From Streptomyces sp. NBC_01288 (lineage in GTDB: Bacteria; Actinomycetota; Actinomycetes; Streptomycetales; Streptomycetaceae), in NCBI RefSeq assembly GCF_035982055.1, contig NZ_CP108427.1:1798001-1862000 (forward strand): 64,000 nt of DNA, read 5' to 3'. Numbering within the stretch: the stretch's first letter is position 1; each line of letters begins with the position of its first letter. A program made the position numbers and the translations under genes. Below, piece after piece: positions 19,256 to 27,663 of the stretch. The notes under the pieces are model-generated. The model saw nothing but the letters and a program-made list of their open reading frames with translations. It did not search any database and was not told where the DNA came from.

Positions 19256-20029
19256 GTGCCGGTGGAGATCACCTGGTGGGGTCACGCCACCTGCACGATC
19301 GAGGACTCGGACACGCGCGTCCTCACCGACCCCCTGTTCGCGCGCCGCCTCGCGCACCTACGACGCCGTCGGGGCGCGGTGCCGCCGCCCGAGGCCCATC
19401 GCGCGGACCTGGCGCTCGTCTCCCACCTCCACGCCGACCACCTGCACCTTCCCTCGCTCGCCGCCCTCGCCCCGGGCACGCGCCTGCTCGTGCCCCGGGG
19501 CGCACTCCGCGCGGTGCCCGGACTGCGCCGGCTCCGGCGGCTGCGGATCGACGAGGTGTCCCCCGGCGACCAGACGATGGTCGGTGACCTGGTCGTACGG
19601 GCCGTGCCCGCGAGGCACGACGGACGCCGGCTGCCGGTCGGACCGCACCGCTCCCCCGCACTGGGCTACGTCGTCGAGGGCGAGGCGCGCACCTACTTCG
19701 CCGGGGACACCGGGCTCTTCGACGACATGGCCAAGGAGGTCGGGCCGGTCGACGTGGCCCTGCTGCCGGTGGGCGGCTGGGGCCCGTATCTCGGCGAGGG
19801 GCATCTCGACGCGGGCCGCGCGGCCCAGGCCCTCGCCCGGCTCGCGCCGCGCAGTGCGGTGCCGGTGCACTACGGCACGTACTGGCCGATCGGGATGGAC
19901 GCGGTGCGCCCGCACGAATTCCACACGCCGGGCGACGAGTTCGTGCGGATCGCCGCCCAACTCGCGCCCTCCGTCGCGGTGCACCGGCTCGGGCACGGGG
20001 AGAGCGTGCGGCCGGAGGTCGCCCGGTGA
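19256..20029 (+). CDS. MBL-fold metallo-hydrolase
   Basis: A 257-residue protein with the metallo-beta-lactamase fold: ITWWGHATCTIEDSDTRVLTDPLF, the metal motif LVSHLHADHLHLPSL, FAGDTGLFDDM and a late His in PVHYGTYW. This belongs to the UlaG/NAPE-PLD-like L-ascorbate or lipid phosphodiesterase branch, but the substrate is not readable. The GTG start at 19256 has AAGGAGG eight bases upstream. Its stop overlaps the GTG of the DedA gene (GTGA), so the two are coupled, suggesting membrane-lipid-related work. Confidence 0.9.
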   Translation: MPVEITWWGHATCTIEDSDTRVLTDPLFARRLAHLRRRRGAVPPPEAHRADLALVSHLHADHLHLPSLAALAPGTRLLVPRGALRAVPGLRRLRRLRIDEVSPGDQTMVGDLVVRAVPARHDGRRLPVGPHRSPALGYVVEGEARTYFAGDTGLFDDMAKEVGPVDVALLPVGGWGPYLGEGHLDAGRAAQALARLAPRSAVPVHYGTYWPIGMDAVRPHEFHTPGDEFVRIAAQLAPSVAVHRLGHGESVRPEVAR

Positions 20030-20646
20030 GCTGGATCGCGGCCGCTACGGCCACGACATCGCCCGAATCCGCTCAACAGGCCATCGGTTACCCGACGTTG
20101 TTCCTGCTGGTGCTGTTCGGAGCGCTGGTGCCGGTGATTCCGACGGGGGCGCTGGTGAGTTCGGCGGCCGTGGTCGCGTTTCACCAGACGGCGCCGTTCG
20201 CGATGGCGCTGGTGTTTGTTACGGCTTCGCTCGCCGCGTTTCTCGGGGACGTCGCGCTGTACTGGCTGGGGCGGCGGGGGATGGGGTCGAAGAACGGGTC
20301 GCGGTGGCTGGAGGCGATCCGGCGGCGGGCGCCGGAGGAGCGGCTCGCGCAGGCGCAGGCGAAGTTGGCCGACCATGGGGTGGCCGTGCTGGTGTTGTCC
20401 CGGCTGGTGCCGGCCGGGCGTATTCCGGTGATGTTGGCCTGCCTCATGGCGGAGTGGCCGATCCGCCGGTTCGCCCGGGGGAATGCGCCCGCGTGTCTGG
20501 CGTGGGCGGTGACGTACCAGCTGATCGGCATCCTTGGTGGCTCACTGTTCCCCGAGCCTTGGGAGGGTGTGGTGGCGGCGGTTGTGTTGACTGTGGTGAT
20601 CAGTGTGGCGCCTAGTTTGTGGCGGCGGGTTCGGGCTGCCAGTTGA
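20026..20646 (+). CDS. DedA-family integral membrane protein
   Basis: A 206-residue protein with several hydrophobic helices (YPTLFLLVLFGALVPVIPTGAL, MALVFVTASLAAFLGDVALYWLG, AWAVTYQLIGILGGSLF, VVAAVVLTVVISVAPSLW). It carries the DedA/SNARE-associated signature FLGDVALYWLGRRG and VLSRLVPAGRIPVMLACLMAEW; the Arg/Pro-rich loop is the conserved re-entrant region. DedA proteins act as lipid scramblases, including for undecaprenyl phosphate, and support membrane homeostasis. It is translationally coupled to the MBL hydrolase by a 4-base overlap. A long hairpin follows. Confidence 0.92.
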   Translation: MSWIAAATATTSPESAQQAIGYPTLFLLVLFGALVPVIPTGALVSSAAVVAFHQTAPFAMALVFVTASLAAFLGDVALYWLGRRGMGSKNGSRWLEAIRRRAPEERLAQAQAKLADHGVAVLVLSRLVPAGRIPVMLACLMAEWPIRRFARGNAPACLAWAVTYQLIGILGGSLFPEPWEGVVAAVVLTVVISVAPSLWRRVRAAS

Positions 20647-20655
20647 TGTGTCGTT

Positions 20656-20692
20656 GCGGGGTGCGCGCTCGTTGTGGCTGGGCGCGCCCCGC
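20656..20692. terminator. Hairpin terminator after DedA, part of a dispersed Streptomyces repeat
   Basis: GCGGGGTGCGC (20656-20666) pairs with GCGCGCCCCGC (20682-20692) with one G-U. An outer TGTGTCG/CGACACA pair (from ~20647 to ~20714) extends the structure. It lies between the convergent DedA and MBL genes. The sequence around 20682-20730 (GGAGCCGC, CCCCGCGCCCC) looks like a repeat seen often between Streptomyces genes. Confidence 0.6.
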
Positions 20693-20725
20693 GGCGGAGC
20701 CGCACATCGACACAGCCCCGCGCCC

Positions 20726-21790
20726 CTAAGGCATCTGGTCCAGCACTCTTGAAGCTCCCACCGGCAAGTCCCACAGGTCTTCGCGGGCCAGCTCGGCCTT
20801 CTCCCAGGCCGCCCTGACCCGCGTCAGGGGTTCCAGGACCGGTTCCGCCGACAGGACGAAGGTGCCCCAGTGCATGGGGGCCATCCGTTGCGCCCCCAGA
20901 TCCTGCACCGCCCGCACCGCCTCCTCGGGGTCGCAGTGGACGTCGCTGAGCCACCAGCGGGGGTCGTAGGCGCCGATGGGGAGGAGGGCCAGGTCGATTC
21001 CCGGGTAGCGGTGGCCGATTCGGGAGAACCAGTGGCCGTAGCCCGTGTCGCCGGCGAAGTAGACGCGTTGGCCGTCGGGTGCTGTCAGGACCCAACCGCC
21101 CCACAGGGAACGGCAGGTGTCGGTGAGGCTGCGCTTGGACCAGTGGTGGGCGGGGACGAAGTCGAGGCGGACGCCGTCGAGTTGGGCCGCTTCCCACCAG
21201 TCGAGCTCGGTGACGTGCGTGAATCTGCGGCGTCTGAACCAGCTGCCGAGGCCCGCCGGTGCGAACACCGGGGTGTGGCGCGGGAGTCGGCGCAGGGTGG
21301 GGGCGTCGAGGTGGTCGTAGTGGTTGTGGCTGATGACGACGGCGTCGATGGGCGGGAGTGCTTCCCAGGCGACGCCTACGGGGGTGATCCGGGCCGGGGT
21401 GCCGAGGATGCGGCGGGACCAGACCGGGTCGGTGAGGATGGTCAGGCCGCCGATCTGTACCACCCAACTGGCGTGCCCCGCCCAGGTGACGGCGACGGTC
21501 AGGGCGTCCACCTGGGGCAACGGCTCGGGGGCGAACGGGAGTTGGGGGATGTCGGCGAGGCCCTCCGGGCGGGGTCGCACCGAACCCTCGCGGGCGAAGC
21601 GGGCGTAGGCGTTGAGGCCGGGGAGCGGGGCGGTGAGCCGGTCGTGGAAGGTGCGGGGCCATACGCGTCGCTCACCGAGGGGGCGGGGCTCGGCGAGGGG
21701 CGGGGACGAGGGGGTGAACGGGGACGTCGGAGCGGCCGCTTCGCGCATGGCCGTACTGCTGTCGGTGGTCGACTCGGACTGCTGCGTCAT
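20726..21790 (-). CDS. MBL-fold hydrolase, NAPE-PLD-like
   Basis: A 354-residue protein. After a low-complexity N-terminus, the metallo-beta-lactamase core shows VTWAGHASWVVQIGGLTILTDPVW, the HxHxDH metal motif VISHNHYDHLDAPTL, DFVPAHHWSKRSLTD, VYFAGDTGYGHWF and PMHWGTF. The length and these motifs match the NAPE-hydrolysing phospholipase D/Rv0906 branch, which acts on phospholipids or related phosphodiesters. The ATG at 21790 overlaps the stop of the upstream aminotransferase-like gene (ATGA). It is a cytosolic protein with no signal peptide. Confidence 0.9.
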   Translation of the reverse strand: MTQQSESTTDSSTAMREAAAPTSPFTPSSPPLAEPRPLGERRVWPRTFHDRLTAPLPGLNAYARFAREGSVRPRPEGLADIPQLPFAPEPLPQVDALTVAVTWAGHASWVVQIGGLTILTDPVWSRRILGTPARITPVGVAWEALPPIDAVVISHNHYDHLDAPTLRRLPRHTPVFAPAGLGSWFRRRRFTHVTELDWWEAAQLDGVRLDFVPAHHWSKRSLTDTCRSLWGGWVLTAPDGQRVYFAGDTGYGHWFSRIGHRYPGIDLALLPIGAYDPRWWLSDVHCDPEEAVRAVQDLGAQRMAPMHWGTFVLSAEPVLEPLTRVRAAWEKAELAREDLWDLPVGASRVLDQMP

Positions 21791-23034
21791 CGAGGAGGCT
21801 CCCATCGCTGAGCGTCGTCGCGGAGATCGTCGAAGATCGACCTCAAGGACATCAACGCGCGTTGCACGTGTGGCAGTTCCAACGGCAAGGGTGACGTGAG
21901 ACATTCCGCGCGTTCCGCGTCGGTTCGGCCCAGCAGTGGCCCGGTGGACAGCCGTACCCGCAGCGCGCCCAGGTCGTCGCCGAACCGGTGGCCGCCCGGC
22001 GCGGGCATGCCGAGCCGGGCGGTGAGGAACTCCTCCAGGTCCTGCGCGTCGCCCACTCCCTGCGGGGTCAGCGCATGGCGCAACGGCCCGAGGTCGACGT
22101 ACAGATGACGTCCCGCCTGCGGCGGCCTGGAGAAGGCGCCCGCCCCGGTGACGCCGGCGTGGACGGCGGCGGCCACGCGCGCGTGCAGGCGTACGGCGCT
22201 GTCGCGGCGGGCGAGGACGGGCGGGGGTTCGCCGAGGGCGTGGCCGGCCGCGGCGGCGACCGGCGCTGCGACGCGGGCGCCGAGTGCGGTGAGGACGTCG
22301 AGCACGCGCGCGCGTAGCGCCTGCCCGGCACGACCTTCGGGGAAGCGGGCGACGGCGGCGGGCCAGCCGGACGGGAGGAGCGCGCCGGCCAGGTCGGTGA
22401 CGACGGTGACCTTGTCGGGCAGCATCTCGGCGGGGCTGAGCAACATGGTGTCGCGCGGTGTGTGCAGGGTGTCGCGCCAGGTCTCGTCGCTGACCAGGTG
22501 CAGCCCCTCGGCCGCGGCGGCCTCGACGGTCTCGTGCATGACCTCGGGCGGCGCCACGGTCGCGGTCGGGTCGTCGGCCACCGAGAGGACGAGCAGCCGC
22601 GGGTCACCGCCCTCGTCCCGGACCCGGCGCACGGTCTCCAGCAGCGCGTACGGATCGGGCACCCCGCCGCACTCGGCCGGGGTGCCCACATGGAACACGG
22701 ATCTGCCCAACAGCCGCGCGTACGGCGCCCACCAGGCGGCGCAGGGTCTGGGGACGAGTACGTCACCGCCGAGCGCGGCGGTCAGCGCGACCAGCAGCGC
22801 GGGGGCACCCGGGGCGGCGGCCACGCGGGCGGGGTCGGCGGGCAGGCCACGGCGTTCGAAGTAACCGCAAGCGGCGTCCAGCAGTACGGGAGCTCCGCCC
22901 ACCGGCTGTTCCTCGGTACGGGACGCGGCGGCGGCGAGCACGGCGGCCAGTTCCGGCAATACCGGGAGCCCGTCATCGGGAAACACCGGACCGTAACGCA
23001 CAGGCCCCTGGCCTACCGCGTCCGCCTGCCGCAT
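21787..23034 (-). CDS. Aminotransferase-fold protein lacking the PLP lysine
   Basis: A 415-residue fold-type I aminotransferase homologue: VAAAPGAPALLVALTAALGGDVLVPRP (cofactor-phosphate region), a DDPTATVAPPE segment in place of the NPTG motif, SDETWRDTLH in place of DE-Y, and LRVRLSTGPLLG carrying the distal Arg. Where active enzymes have S-x-x-K-x-x-x-x-x-G-W-R, this protein reads VVTDLAGALLPSGWPAAV. The PLP lysine and the GWR arginine are gone, and the only Lys in the whole protein is in LPDKVTVV nearby. It is therefore probably not an active PLP enzyme. Its stop overlaps the start of the NAPE-PLD-like gene, so the two are produced together. Confidence 0.85.
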   Translation of the reverse strand: MRQADAVGQGPVRYGPVFPDDGLPVLPELAAVLAAAASRTEEQPVGGAPVLLDAACGYFERRGLPADPARVAAAPGAPALLVALTAALGGDVLVPRPCAAWWAPYARLLGRSVFHVGTPAECGGVPDPYALLETVRRVRDEGGDPRLLVLSVADDPTATVAPPEVMHETVEAAAAEGLHLVSDETWRDTLHTPRDTMLLSPAEMLPDKVTVVTDLAGALLPSGWPAAVARFPEGRAGQALRARVLDVLTALGARVAAPVAAAAGHALGEPPPVLARRDSAVRLHARVAAAVHAGVTGAGAFSRPPQAGRHLYVDLGPLRHALTPQGVGDAQDLEEFLTARLGMPAPGGHRFGDDLGALRVRLSTGPLLGRTDAERAECLTSPLPLELPHVQRALMSLRSIFDDLRDDAQRWEPPR

Positions 23035-23087
23035 GGTGCCTCCGCGCAGTCCCTCGTGCAGTGCCGTGCCGTGTCCCGCTCGCGCGC

Positions 23088-23675
23088 TCAGTGCCTCGGC
23101 GTCCGCCGGCGCAGCCGGTACACGGCACCGCCGAAGGCACCGGCGATCAGTACACCACCGGCGACCAGAGCCGGAACGGAGTCGGTGAAGGTACCGCCCT
23201 CCCCCGCCTGCACCCCGCGCTGAATCGCGGCGGGCACACCACCGCAGGCATCACCCCGGGGCTCCTGACACGGCGGCTGCCCACCCCCGCGCTCGATGCT
23301 GAAGGTCGCGCTCCAGGGCCTGCCCTGTCCCCCGGGCGGCGCGGGACAGGTCCCGTCGACGGTCCACGCGGAGTCCCGCTCGCCCCCTTCGCCGTCGGAG
23401 ATCCGCGCGGTCCCCCGATATGCGGCTCCGGCGGCCCGGTCGTCGTTGCCGGGCACCCGTTGCAGCTGGACGGTCCCGTCGTCGAACCCCTGGGACGTGG
23501 CGTCGATGGTCTCGGCCACGGTCCCCCCGATCGCCTCGCAGGTGACGGAGACGGTGACGTTCCCACCCGCCCGCACGGTGCTCGGACTGACCTCGGCACC
23601 CGGATCGGCGGCCAGAGCGGGCCCGGCGGCGCCGACAAGGGCGACGACGGACAGAGCAAGGGCGGTGCGACGCAT
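23088..23675 (-). CDS. Secreted, membrane-anchored protein of unknown function
   Basis: A 195-residue protein with a clear Sec signal (MRRTALALSVVALVGAAGPALAADP) and, near the C-terminus, one hydrophobic segment (SVPALVAGGVLIAGAFGGAVYRL) followed by RRRTPRH. This gives an extracellular domain with a single C-terminal anchor. No LPXTG-type sortase motif precedes the anchor. The ectodomain has paired cysteines (VTCEAIGG, DGTCPAPP, PPCQEPRGDACGG) and an Ig-like strand pattern. I do not recognise the family. Confidence 0.8.
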   Translation of the reverse strand: MRRTALALSVVALVGAAGPALAADPGAEVSPSTVRAGGNVTVSVTCEAIGGTVAETIDATSQGFDDGTVQLQRVPGNDDRAAGAAYRGTARISDGEGGERDSAWTVDGTCPAPPGGQGRPWSATFSIERGGGQPPCQEPRGDACGGVPAAIQRGVQAGEGGTFTDSVPALVAGGVLIAGAFGGAVYRLRRRTPRH

Positions 23676-23799
23676 GAGCGGGTCTCCTTAGACCGAGGAC
23701 GACGGCAACACCATCGAAGCCCGGTCCATTCGGAGACGCGCGCGGCCAGACCCCATTGGGGTTAAGGAGAGAGCCCGAGCGAGTGAACACAGCCCGGCC

Positions 23800-23865
23800 G
23801 GAGCTTTTAGCGGCGCGGGGAACTGCGCGACCAGCCCCCACGGACCCGCACCCGAAACACGACCT
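23800..23865. repeat. Dispersed Streptomyces intergenic repeat (part)
   Basis: The 190-bp gap 23676-23865 holds GCGCGGGGAACTGCGCGACC and AGCCCCCACGGACCCGCACC, a motif I recognise from many Streptomyces intergenic regions. A related piece on the other strand lies at about 20685-20730. No gene is seen in the gap. Confidence 0.4.
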
Positions 23866-24687
23866 CTAAGCGGCCGCATCCTCCAGAACCTGCTGCCGGA
23901 TCCGAAGACAACACCGACTGATCAACCGGGACACATGCATCTGCGAAATCCCGAACCGCTCAGCGATCCGGCTCTGCGTCATGTCCCCGAAGAACCGCAG
24001 GTACAAGATCTCCCGATCCCGCTGGGGCAACGCGGCAAGCCGAGGCTTCACGGCCTCCCTATCTACGACGACGTCCAGCGCCGGATCAGCGGCCCCGAGA
24101 ACGTCGCTCAGCGAATACCCGTCCGAACCGCCGGAGGCAACCGCGTCGAGGGACAACACACTGAAACTCTCCAACGCCTCAAGCCCCACCCGCACCTCCT
24201 CCTCGGAGAGACCCGCATGCGCGGCGATCTCCGCCACGGTAGGCCGCCGCCCCTGCATGGTCTGGGCAAGCTCCTGCCCGGCAACCCGCACCCGGTTCCG
24301 AAGATCCTGCACCCGCCGAGGCACATGCAAGGTCCACATGTGATCCCGGAAGTGCCGTTTGATCTCCCCGGTGATCGTCGGCACGGCATAGCTCTCGAAC
24401 GCGTTCCCGCGCTCGGGGTCGTACCGGTCGACGGCCTTCACCAGCCCGAGGGCAGCGACCTGGCGTAAGTCCTCCGCGCTCTCACCCCGGTTGCGGAACC
24501 GCCCCGCGAGCCGGTCGGCCATGGGCAGCCACGCCTCGACGATGTGTTCGCGGACGGTGTCGTGCCGCGGGCCGGGCGGCAGCGCGGCCAGCGTGCGGAA
24601 CGCCTCGGCGGTGTCGGGGGCGTCGTGATGGGAATGGCGTTTCGTGCGCGTGCTCGTGCGGGCAGGCCGATTGGTCCGAGTAGGCAT
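23866..24687 (-). CDS. RNA polymerase sigma factor, SigB/SigF/SigG family
   Basis: A 273-residue group 3 sigma factor. After a basic, low-complexity N-terminus, region 2 reads LPMADRLAGRFRNRGESAEDLRQVAALGLVKAVDRYDPERGNAFESYAVPTITGEIKRHFRD, carried on by W-T-L-HVPRRVQDLRNRV. Region 3 is RRPTVAEIAAHAGLSEEEV, and region 4 is LAALPQRDREILYLRFFGDMTQSRIAERFGISQMHVSRL. This is the stress/development sigma type of Streptomyces (GTTT...GGGTA promoters). No anti-sigma or anti-anti-sigma gene adjoins it, so its control must be from elsewhere; the SpoIIE phosphatase at 53 kb is a possible but distant link. Confidence 0.95.
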   Translation of the reverse strand: MPTRTNRPARTSTRTKRHSHHDAPDTAEAFRTLAALPPGPRHDTVREHIVEAWLPMADRLAGRFRNRGESAEDLRQVAALGLVKAVDRYDPERGNAFESYAVPTITGEIKRHFRDHMWTLHVPRRVQDLRNRVRVAGQELAQTMQGRRPTVAEIAAHAGLSEEEVRVGLEALESFSVLSLDAVASGGSDGYSLSDVLGAADPALDVVVDREAVKPRLAALPQRDREILYLRFFGDMTQSRIAERFGISQMHVSRLISRCCLRIRQQVLEDAAA

Positions 24688-24831
24688 GGTGCGTCACAAC
24701 TCCCTTGAGCATGCTCCGGGTTGGACGGTCACCGTCGGTGGGAACGCGTTCGCGATCCAGCGCTGGGAGTTCGCCTGCCCCGGGCCTCAAGGCACAAACA
24801 CACACCATCTCAAGGCGCGAACACATCCCGC

Positions 24832-25053
24832 TCACTCCCGCTCGCGTGCCCCCTGCCGGGTACGGCCGGGGGCCACGAGGCGACGCGGATGGCGGCGCAG
24901 ATACTCGCCCTCCAGTCCGGCCATACGGTCGTTGTGGGCGCGCAGCGCGTCGTTCGAGCCGTACAGCAGGGTGTCGTGGCGCGTGCGGTGGATGGTCTCC
25001 AGCTCCTTCATGAGCTGAGCATCGTCCAGGCGCGCAGGGTCGACTCCGGTCAT
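24832..25053 (-). CDS. DUF6158 family small protein
   Basis: A 73-residue, highly charged cytosolic protein (DPARLDDAQLMKELETIHRT, then RHDTLLYGSNDALRAHNDRM), mostly helical by its heptad-like pattern. It matches the conserved actinobacterial DUF6158 family as I recall it. Its function is unknown. It is on the same strand as the sigma gene 144 bp downstream. A TAGAGT hexamer on the minus strand around 25099 could be its -10. Confidence 0.8.
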   Translation of the reverse strand: MTGVDPARLDDAQLMKELETIHRTRHDTLLYGSNDALRAHNDRMAGLEGEYLRRHPRRLVAPGRTRQGARERE

Positions 25054-25163
25054 GGTGTGCCCCGCTCGTCGAGTCTCACGGTCCTTGAGGCCACTCTACG
25101 AACATTCCGGCATTCCGGCCCCGCGGCCTCCGCACCAAAGCAAGCGGTCACACCCCGCACGAC

Positions 25164-26783
25164 CTACCGCGCGCGCTCCACCCGCCGCTCGTCCCACACC
25201 GGCTCGGTCGTCTCGCGAACCTTGCCGTCGCTGCCGAAGACCAGATACCGGTCGAAGGACCGGGCGAACCACCGGTCGTGCGTGACGGAGAGCACCGTCC
25301 CGTCGAACGCTTCAAGCCCCTCCTGAAGAGCCTCAGCGGACTCCAGGTCGAGGTTGTCGGTCGGCTCGTCGAGAAGCAGGGCCGTCACGCCCTGGAGTTC
25401 CAGCAACAGGATCTGGAAACGCGCCTGCTGCCCCCCGGACAGCCGGTCGAAGCTCTGCTCGGCCTGGCCGGTCAGCTCGTAGCGGCGCAGTCGGGACATC
25501 GCGGGGCCCTGGGCCTGCGCGTGCTCCTTCCACAGGATGTCGAGGAGGGTGCGGCCCTGGAGTTCGGGGTGGGCGTGGGTCTGCGCGAAGTGCCCGGGAA
25601 CGACACGCGCGCCGAGCTTCCACTCCCCCGTGTGCTTCACCTCCTCGCCGGCGAGGAGCCGCAGGAAGTGGGACTTGCCCGAGCCGTTGGAGCCGAGGAC
25701 GGCGACGCGTTCGCCGTAGAAGACCTCAAGGTCGAAGGGCTTCATCAGGCCCGTCAGTTCAAGTCCCTTGCAGGTGACGGCCCTTACGCCCGTGCGGCCG
25801 CCCTTGATGCGCATGCTGATGTCCTGCTCGCGCGGCGGCTCGGGGGGCGGGCCCGCCTCCTCGAACTTGCGCAGGCGGGTCTGGGCGGCGGCGTAGCGGG
25901 ACGCCAACTCGTGGCTGATGGAGGCCGCCTGACGGAGGTTCAGGACGAGCTTCTTCAACTGGGCGTGCTTCTCGTCCCAGCGGCGGCGCAACTCCTCGAA
26001 ACGGGCGAAGCGTTCGCGCCGGGCCTCGTGGTAGGTGGCGAAGCCGGCGCCGTGCACCCAGGCGTCGGCGCCGGTCGGCGAGGGCTCCACGGAGACGATC
26101 TTCTCGGCGGCACGGGCGAGGAGTTCACGGTCGTGGGAGACGAACAGGACCGTCTTGCGGGTCTCCTTGAGCCGCTCCTCAAGCCACCGCTTTCCGGGCA
26201 CGTCAAGGTAGTTGTCCGGCTCGTCGAGCAGCAGCACCTCTTCGCTGCCGCGCAGCAGCGCCTCCAGCACGAGCCGCTTCTGCTCACCCCCGGAGAGCGT
26301 GCCGACCTGCCGGAACTGCGCCTTGTCGTACGGCACTCCGAGCGCGGCCATGGTGCACATGTCCCACAGGGTCTCGAACTCGTAGCCGTGCACCTCGGCC
26401 CAGTCGGACAGGGCCTGCGCGTAGGCGAGTTGGGCCGCCTCGTCGTCGACGGTCATGATGCCGTGCTCGGCCTTGTCGACCTCGGCGGCGACCTCGCGGA
26501 TACGGGGCGGGGCGACCGACACGAGCAGGTCCCGTACGGTCGTCTCGTCGCGTACGGAGCCCACGAACTGGCGCATCACGCCCAGGCCGCCGCTCACGGT
26601 GACGGTGCCGCCGTGCGGTTTCAGCTCGCCGGAGATCAGCCGCAGCAGGGTCGTCTTGCCGGCGCCGTTGGGCCCGACCAGGGCGACCACGGCGCCTTCG
26701 CCGACCCGGAAGGACACATCGCCGAGCAGCGGCCTCCCGTCGGGGAGGTAGTACTCAAGGTGTGCGGCTTCCAGATGTCCCAT
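25164..26783 (-). CDS. ABC-F family ATPase (ribosome-associated type)
   Basis: The protein is 539 residues from ATG 26783 and has two ABC domains and no membrane segments, as in the ABC-F class. Domain 1: GPNGAGKTTLLRLISGEL, GTLSGGEQKRLVLEALL, EVLLLDEPDNYLDV. Domain 2: GSNGSGKSHFLRLLAGEE, FDRLSGGQQARFQILLLE, ALLLDEPTDNLDLESAEAL. Between them lies the long charged linker (RRERFARFEELRRRWDEKHAQLKK...) that reaches the peptidyl-transferase centre in ABC-F proteins. The role is either rescue of stalled ribosomes or protection from an antibiotic; no biosynthetic cluster is near, so a housekeeping role is more likely. Confidence 0.93.
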   Translation of the reverse strand: MGHLEAAHLEYYLPDGRPLLGDVSFRVGEGAVVALVGPNGAGKTTLLRLISGELKPHGGTVTVSGGLGVMRQFVGSVRDETTVRDLLVSVAPPRIREVAAEVDKAEHGIMTVDDEAAQLAYAQALSDWAEVHGYEFETLWDMCTMAALGVPYDKAQFRQVGTLSGGEQKRLVLEALLRGSEEVLLLDEPDNYLDVPGKRWLEERLKETRKTVLFVSHDRELLARAAEKIVSVEPSPTGADAWVHGAGFATYHEARRERFARFEELRRRWDEKHAQLKKLVLNLRQAASISHELASRYAAAQTRLRKFEEAGPPPEPPREQDISMRIKGGRTGVRAVTCKGLELTGLMKPFDLEVFYGERVAVLGSNGSGKSHFLRLLAGEEVKHTGEWKLGARVVPGHFAQTHAHPELQGRTLLDILWKEHAQAQGPAMSRLRRYELTGQAEQSFDRLSGGQQARFQILLLELQGVTALLLDEPTDNLDLESAEALQEGLEAFDGTVLSVTHDRWFARSFDRYLVFGSDGKVRETTEPVWDERRVERAR

Positions 26784-26859
26784 GACCACGCATTCTGTGG
26801 GGCGGCCTCGCGGACCGGCAAACCCTTATTGTGCCCGCCAAAACCGCACCAAGGTTTCG

Positions 26860-27531
26860 CTAGGGCTTCTGGTCCTCGTCGAGCGGCTGTCCGGTCGGGC
26901 CGCCGTCCGTGTCCGGTGCGGCCGCCCCGACCAGGGCGCCTTCCCAGGACAGGGCCTTCCAGCCGTCGGCCGGGGAGCCGTCCAGGATCACGATGCCGGT
27001 GTTGTCGAGGGGGCGGGCGGCGGCGAAGTCCACGTCGATGTTGTCGGCGCGGGCGGACGTCCACATCCGGATCGCGGCGCCGTGGCTGATCATGGCGACG
27101 GTGCGGGCGCCGCTGTCGGCGGCCTCCGCGATCACGCCGTCGTAGCGGGCGAGGGCCTCGGTGCCGCTCTCGCCGCCCGGCATCCGCAGCTCCGTGTCAC
27201 CGGCCGCCCACGCGAACACGATCCGCATGTACTCGTGGCCGGGCTCGGTGTCTCCGGGCAGCATCTCCAGGTCACCGGCGGTCAGCTCCCGGATGCCGTC
27301 GCGGACGCGTACGTCGAGGCCGCGGGCGGCGGCCAGCGGGGCCGCGGTGTGCTGGGTGCGGATCAGGGTGGAGGCGTAGAGGGCCTCGATGTCCTCGTCG
27401 GCGAGGGCCTCGGGGAGGGCTGCGGCCTGGCGGCGGCCCAGGTCGGTCAGGTCCGCGCCGGGTATGGCCGTGTCGAGGCGGTAGTCCACGTTGGCCGTGG
27501 TCTGGCCGTGGCGGATGAGGATCAGGCGCAT
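26860..27531 (-). CDS. Histidine phosphatase (phosphoglycerate mutase-like)
   Basis: A 223-residue protein with the RHG motif LILIRHGQTTANVDYRLDT at the N-terminus, LYASTLIRTQHTAAPLA, and the second His in MISHGAAIRMW. It uses a phospho-His intermediate to dephosphorylate a small molecule or protein; the substrate is not readable. ATG 27531 has CGGAGGA upstream. The 132-bp space to the divergent PAP2 fusion gene contains three copies of a 15-bp repeat. Confidence 0.92.
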   Translation of the reverse strand: MRLILIRHGQTTANVDYRLDTAIPGADLTDLGRRQAAALPEALADEDIEALYASTLIRTQHTAAPLAAARGLDVRVRDGIRELTAGDLEMLPGDTEPGHEYMRIVFAWAAGDTELRMPGGESGTEALARYDGVIAEAADSGARTVAMISHGAAIRMWTSARADNIDVDFAAARPLDNTGIVILDGSPADGWKALSWEGALVGAAAPDTDGGPTGQPLDEDQKP

Positions 27532-27551
27532 GCGGGGGTCCTCCGATGAAA

Positions 27552-27621
27552 CGGTCCGCCGACGGTCGGAACGAAGCGGTCCGCCGACGGTGGAGGACGG
27601 TGGAAACGGTCCTCCGACGGT
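27552..27621. repeat. Three iteron-like copies of CGGTCCGCCGACGGT
   Basis: Copies lie at 27552-27566, 27577-27591 and 27607-27621 (one mismatch in the last), 25 and 30 bp apart, in the 132-bp space between two divergent genes (27531 minus, 27664 plus). The spacing and position suggest a regulator binding as a multimer, though recent local duplication cannot be excluded. Confidence 0.6.
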
Positions 27622-27663
27622 CCGCCGGGCAGCAAACGGCCATTTCAGGGTACCCGGCACGGC

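Noticed and set aside
23866..24687. A direct partner-switching operon for the sigma factor
   Set aside because: No anti-sigma or anti-anti-sigma gene lies beside it; the SpoIIE phosphatase is about 29 kb away, so a link is only a guess.
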